Shown here piece by piece: positions 13,530 through 16,173 of a DNA stretch of 16,173 nt. The stretch is from DASYAN01 sp036501345 (GTDB lineage Bacteria; Chloroflexota; Ktedonobacteria; Ktedonobacterales; Ktedonobacteraceae). The notes under the pieces were generated by a model. The model was not told the DNA's origin. It did not search any database and saw only the letters and a list, made by a program, of their open reading frames with translations. Made by a program: the position numbers and the translations under genes. The stretch spans positions 1 through 16,173 of the forward strand of contig DASYAN010000335.1 of assembly GCA_036501345.1 (NCBI GenBank), read 5' to 3'. Every line of letters starts with the position of its first letter. The first letter of the stretch is position 1.

Positions 13530-15032
13530 ATGGAAAGACGGTTTCAAATTATTGAACCAACAGGATCAAGCTCAAGCGATAGATCTCTTCTTATAAGGAA
13601 GAAGAGCGTTTCTGATCTGCGTGATCCAATTAAAGAAGATATTGAAAAATTGAAAAGGCAGTGTACCGAAGGAGAAGATCTTCACTTAAAGGACAATGTT
13701 GAAAAATTAGCTCAGCAATTTCTGAATCGTGACATAGAAGAAATTGAATTAAAATTGAGTGAAAATACGGTAGGAGAGCAATGTGTTACCGAAAACGTGC
13801 AAAGAAGGGTTTGGACTAAGCGAAGAGAGTTGGTAAATGCTCAATCATTGTTAGAGGATTACAAAACCAAGGGTAAAGATGATAGAGAGAGCGCTTGGCA
13901 AGAATTAGAAACGACAGGAGCATCTAAACGTTTTCTATATGCTTTAGATGAAGCACGAGTAAAAATAGAAGAGGGAAGTTCTGCAGGCAATCTAGATACT
14001 ACAAAGGTTGCGTCTACTATAGGTTTTGGGCAGGATCTAGCAAGTGTTCCAGCCTCCTCCCAAGCAGACGAAAGCTTTGAGATGGCCTCTGCAATGGAAA
14101 GAGGAGCAGTACAACAAGAAGCCCTAGACAGCGGACCACCCGCATCACACGAACACCCCCGGAGGGGCGAGGCTATAAAGTTACTCCAACAGTTGGGTAT
14201 TCCCACAACTGCTAAGAATGTGGAATCGACAACCGGAATATATGATCAGTTAGTAGCCTTGGATAGAGCAGATAAAGGGGTTAAGGAGGCGACTGAAACA
14301 CTTTTGAAAGCTTTTCCAAAAACAACAACCCGGTGGCAACGGATAAAGGAGCTTAATTCCCCAAAGAGAGCATATATAGATGGGCAAATTATCGAGTGGC
14401 AAGATCAGATTAACCCACCAAATAAGCTTAGTAGCAAGATAAATAAACCAATGGCATGGCTGGTGCGAAAGAACGGACGGGTGGGCAAGCTCGGTGTTGC
14501 CTCTTTACAAGCAGTCATAAGTTCTGCCTTCCCTTCGATTATTGCCAAACGATATGTCTGGGCAACCGTCCTCACAAGTTTGATTCCTTCACTTGTGACG
14601 AATAGACTCTTCGAAGGTTTCCCCGTTCCTGCGGGACCCATTCTAAACACTATGCAGTGGGAAACTGCGAATATTGGCGGTTACTTTTTCCAAAAGCTCG
14701 TCGGACAGGTAGATTCCTGCAAACCTACGACCGGCCAGGTCGACAATTCTACAACCTACCAAGTTGGCAATTTTACAACCCACCAAGTTGGCAATTTTAC
14801 AACCCGCGAATTCAGCGACTTCATGGATGAGAGGCTCGGCAATTTTACGGGCGAGCCTACGGGGGATGAAATCTACAACGTGATTATTAGCAGCGCCGAC
14901 GATTTTCTTAACCAAAAAGGCTATCCAATAACGTTTAGGGACCCCAACATAATTAATCATCCCAGGACTTTTACAGGCCATCCAGTTCAAGTGGGACAAT
15001 TAGAAACCTTAGACTTAGACTCCCTTGATTGA
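13530..15032 (+). CDS. Unrecognised 500-residue protein with C-terminal short repeats
   Basis: A strong AAGGAG (RBS, 13516-13521) precedes the ATG, and the frame runs 500 codons, so this is a real gene. Residues 30-160 are highly charged and predicted helical (IKEDIEKLKRQCTEGEDLHL, KLAQQFLNRDIEEIELKL), like a coiled coil. Residues 165-215 are Ser/Ala/Glu-rich and probably flexible. About 220-315 is another helical charged part. About 320-360 is hydrophobic (LGVASLQAVISSAFPSIIAK, WATVLTSLIPSLVTNRLF), compatible with one or two membrane or amphipathic segments. About 403-426 are three copies of an eight-residue repeat (QVGNFTTH-like). There is no signal peptide and no known catalytic motif. It stands alone between mobile-element debris; AT-leaning codon use differs from the liv genes. 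Function unknown; an accessory gene of a mobile element is an inference from context. Confidence 0.8.
   Translation: MERRFQIIEPTGSSSSDRSLLIRKKSVSDLRDPIKEDIEKLKRQCTEGEDLHLKDNVEKLAQQFLNRDIEEIELKLSENTVGEQCVTENVQRRVWTKRRELVNAQSLLEDYKTKGKDDRESAWQELETTGASKRFLYALDEARVKIEEGSSAGNLDTTKVASTIGFGQDLASVPASSQADESFEMASAMERGAVQQEALDSGPPASHEHPRRGEAIKLLQQLGIPTTAKNVESTTGIYDQLVALDRADKGVKEATETLLKAFPKTTTRWQRIKELNSPKRAYIDGQIIEWQDQINPPNKLSSKINKPMAWLVRKNGRVGKLGVASLQAVISSAFPSIIAKRYVWATVLTSLIPSLVTNRLFEGFPVPAGPILNTMQWETANIGGYFFQKLVGQVDSCKPTTGQVDNSTTYQVGNFTTHQVGNFTTREFSDFMDERLGNFTGEPTGDEIYNVIISSADDFLNQKGYPITFRDPNIINHPRTFTGHPVQVGQLETLDLDSLD
14736..14807 (+). repeat. 24-bp in-frame tandem repeat, three copies
   Basis: Units start at 14736, 14760 and 14784. 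They encode QVDNSTTY, QVGNFTTH and QVGNFTTR; units 2 and 3 differ by one base. A degenerate GQVDSCKPTTG precedes and a degenerate RLGNFTGE follows (14832 onward), which suggests older rounds of duplication. The repeat length is a multiple of three, so copy number can change without breaking the gene. Confidence 0.85.
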
Positions 15033-15438
15033 TGAGATAAATCATGAAAAGCTCATCTATGGGTGTAAGGGTGACAACTCAGAGAGGGCCCAAAAAGGTC
15101 AGAACAAAGCGAAGTTAGGACTGAAAGGATGGACAATAAGGTGTCATAACACTTGGCAGAAAGCCCTCAAAAATTTCCTGGCAGAGAGAAGAGCTTCCTG
15201 CCAAGTGTTATGAACCTTAAGGAAGAAGAGCTCTCTCTTTGCAGTTTCATTGGGAAAGACGCTCAAATGACCAGAAAGGCAAAAAGAGCACCAATATGCC
15301 TTTTAATAGTTTGAGCACTTCCTACGACGAAACCGCAAAGATAGTGCCATAATTTCCTACCCCATTTTTGCCGCATACTTCTGCAGCCGCCTCTCCCGCT
15401 CCTGCCAAATCAGGCATTGCGCTCAAAGAGAACTTTGC
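15033..15438. other. Intergenic region with a hairpin element and no supported gene
   Basis: About 400 bp between the 500-residue gene and the coupling-protein remnant. It contains the long inverted repeat at 15137-15219 and a weaker pair GCTCAAA/TTTGAGC (15261-15267 and 15310-15316). A minus-strand scrap (15357-15422) reads WQERERRLQKYAAKMG before a stop and looks like a broken gene end, but it is too short to assign. Nothing else was recognised. Confidence 0.45.
15137..15219. mobile_element. MITE-like hairpin, 83 bp
   Basis: Perfect 16-bp arms TCATAACACTTGGCAG (15144-15159) and CTGCCAAGTGTTATGA (15198-15213) extend outward through one bulged G to TAAGGT (15137-15142) and ACCTTA (15214-15219). 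About 22 bp thus pair on each side around a 38-nt interior. Such long, almost perfect termini with no coding content fit a small non-autonomous element or solo IS ends. It could also terminate transcription from the 13530 gene, whose stop is about 105 bp upstream. It is unrelated in sequence to the 11815/12000/13367 repeat family. Confidence 0.6.
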
Positions 15439-16173
15439 CTAAGGCTGGAAGAAGTCATGAGGATCTTTTTCAATCAGTTTCGTCTGATCTTCTCTGTCTG
15501 GTGTTTGCTTGTCTTCCTCCTCCTGTACCTCCGCGATAATCACTCGATCTATCACTGCTGTGTCAATTGGATGTGAGGGAAGAACTGCGGGGAGATTGAC
15601 ACACTTTTTCAGATGGGGGTGCTTGAAGTAGGGTGTGGATTTCACTCGAGCAGGGGGCAAGTTTTCCGATAAGACAACGAGCTGATCGGCCTTCATGGTC
15701 CGTAATTGGTCAGGATAGATCAGGGGACGAGGCGCATTGCTCTGTGTGGCCTTTGGATCCAAGTCCAGACCATGCTCATGGCTCAGGCTCACTGATGGGA
15801 CAGTCGTCTGCCCAATGCGACGGGAGTAGTAGTCGGTCTCAACCTGCCCACAGCCAGAAAACACCACATGGGTAGTGGTGTTGGCAAGGATCGTTTCAAG
15901 CCCTTCGCTCCCGTAGGTACTCCGAAGCTGTCCGAAATTCTGGGTGGCAAGAAGAAAAGCGATGCCAGCAGAACGAACCAGGGAAATGTGCTGCAAGAAA
16001 TGGGGAAATGTGCTGCAAGAAATGGGGAATCACCCATAGGCGCGGACTTAAGGAAACGTCATGCGCTGCAAGCGCACCACTCCGGATGAAAAAGTTGGGG
16101 TCAGCCTGCATGCAGGACGTTTTCAGAATACTCTGTTGGCCAATAGCAAAACCGGTAGATAGAGCACATTTCT
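15439..16173 (-). pseudogene. VirD4/TraG-type conjugation coupling protein, C-terminal part, frameshifted
   Basis: Coupling proteins are membrane-linked hexameric ATPases that deliver DNA-relaxase complexes to a type IV secretion channel. The intact stretch (15996 down to 15439, 185 codons) shows the C-terminal ATPase/TraM-recognition region: LVRSAGIAFLLATQNFGQL, then LETILANTTTHVVFSGCG, YYSRRIGQTTV, RPLIYPDQLRTMKADQLVVL and PPARVKSTPYF. Upstream, a 22-bp tandem duplication (15981-16024) breaks the frame. Removing one copy restores IPHFLQHISLVRSAGIAF. The frame upstream of the duplication is open to the window edge, but I do not see the usual Walker B LDEF/LDEL in it, so further damage is likely. 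No other transfer gene is visible, which indicates an element remnant. Confidence 0.75.
15981..16024. repeat. 22-bp perfect tandem duplication in the coupling-protein gene
   Basis: Two identical adjacent 22-bp units, 15981-16002 and 16003-16024, each starting GGGAAATGTGCTG and ending AAGAAATG. Because 22 is not a multiple of three, the duplication shifts the reading frame of the minus-strand coupling protein. It looks like a simple slippage or unequal-exchange event. Confidence 0.95.

Noticed and set aside
14643..14999. Minus-strand frame with repeated CKIANLVG units resembling a repeat protein
   Set aside because: The repetition is the reverse reading of the 24-bp repeat in the 13530 gene, which has the better RBS and longer frame.
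15025..15213. A 62-codon plus-strand frame overlapping the end of the 500-residue gene
   Set aside because: It starts at a TTG inside the previous gene without an RBS and runs through the hairpin element.
15357..15422. Short minus-strand coding scrap ending WQERERRLQKYAAKMG
   Set aside because: It is only 21 codons between two stops; it may be a gene end shifted out of frame but cannot be supported as a gene.

Overview
The window reads as the chromosome of a bacterium with moderate GC and many repeats and insertion sequences. I place it tentatively in the Chloroflexota, possibly Ktedonobacteria. The basis is general character only: a membrane-anchored NDH-2-like protein next to zwf, a complete liv operon whose LivM is unusually long, and abundant decayed mobile DNA. 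No rRNA or other phylogenetic marker is present, so this is inference.

Layout. Nearly all intact genes lie on the minus strand. (1) 1-2821: glucose-6-phosphate dehydrogenase (zwf), followed by a type II NADH dehydrogenase-like gene that breaks off inside its second nucleotide-binding domain at about 124-145, where unrelated sequence begins. (2) 2822-3318: non-coding. (3) 3319-4088: a two-gene operon, a DUF2975 membrane protein and a small YozG-type HTH regulator, with a recognisable promoter. (4) 4089-5486: a decayed segment holding an 820-bp IS1-family element (4517-5336). The element has matched terminal inverted repeats, an A7 frameshift site and a nonsense codon just after the catalytic Glu of its transposase. 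A broken plus-strand coding fragment continues on its right side. (5) 5498-11716: a complete branched-chain amino-acid (or related substrate) ABC importer operon, livK-livH-livM-livG-livF, closed by a long hairpin terminator. LivM carries an additional multi-spanning membrane domain of about 290 residues. (6) 11815-12351: remains of an ECF-type ABC ATPase, cut directly after its Walker A motif by one of two copies of a palindromic MITE-like repeat. A third copy sits at 13367-13474. (7) 12352-13529: AT-rich DNA with a tandem repeat of about 59 bp, palindromes and one small unknown gene. (8) 13530-15032: an unrecognised 500-residue protein with a charged N-terminal half, a hydrophobic centre and 24-bp tandem repeats in its C-terminal part. 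(9) 15033-16173: a MITE-like hairpin and the C-terminal end of a VirD4/TraG-type conjugation coupling protein, put out of frame by a 22-bp tandem duplication.

How it works together. The core functions are substrate uptake (LivK captures the ligand outside the membrane, LivHM form the channel, LivGF hydrolyse ATP) and NADPH production by the pentose phosphate pathway. The flanks are a graveyard of mobile DNA: an inactivated IS1-type element, MITE-like repeats, a conjugation-gene remnant and at least four broken genes. I found no RNA genes, no CRISPR array and no complete new defence system. The strongest unexplained items are the palindromic repeat family, the LivM extension and the 500-residue unknown protein.
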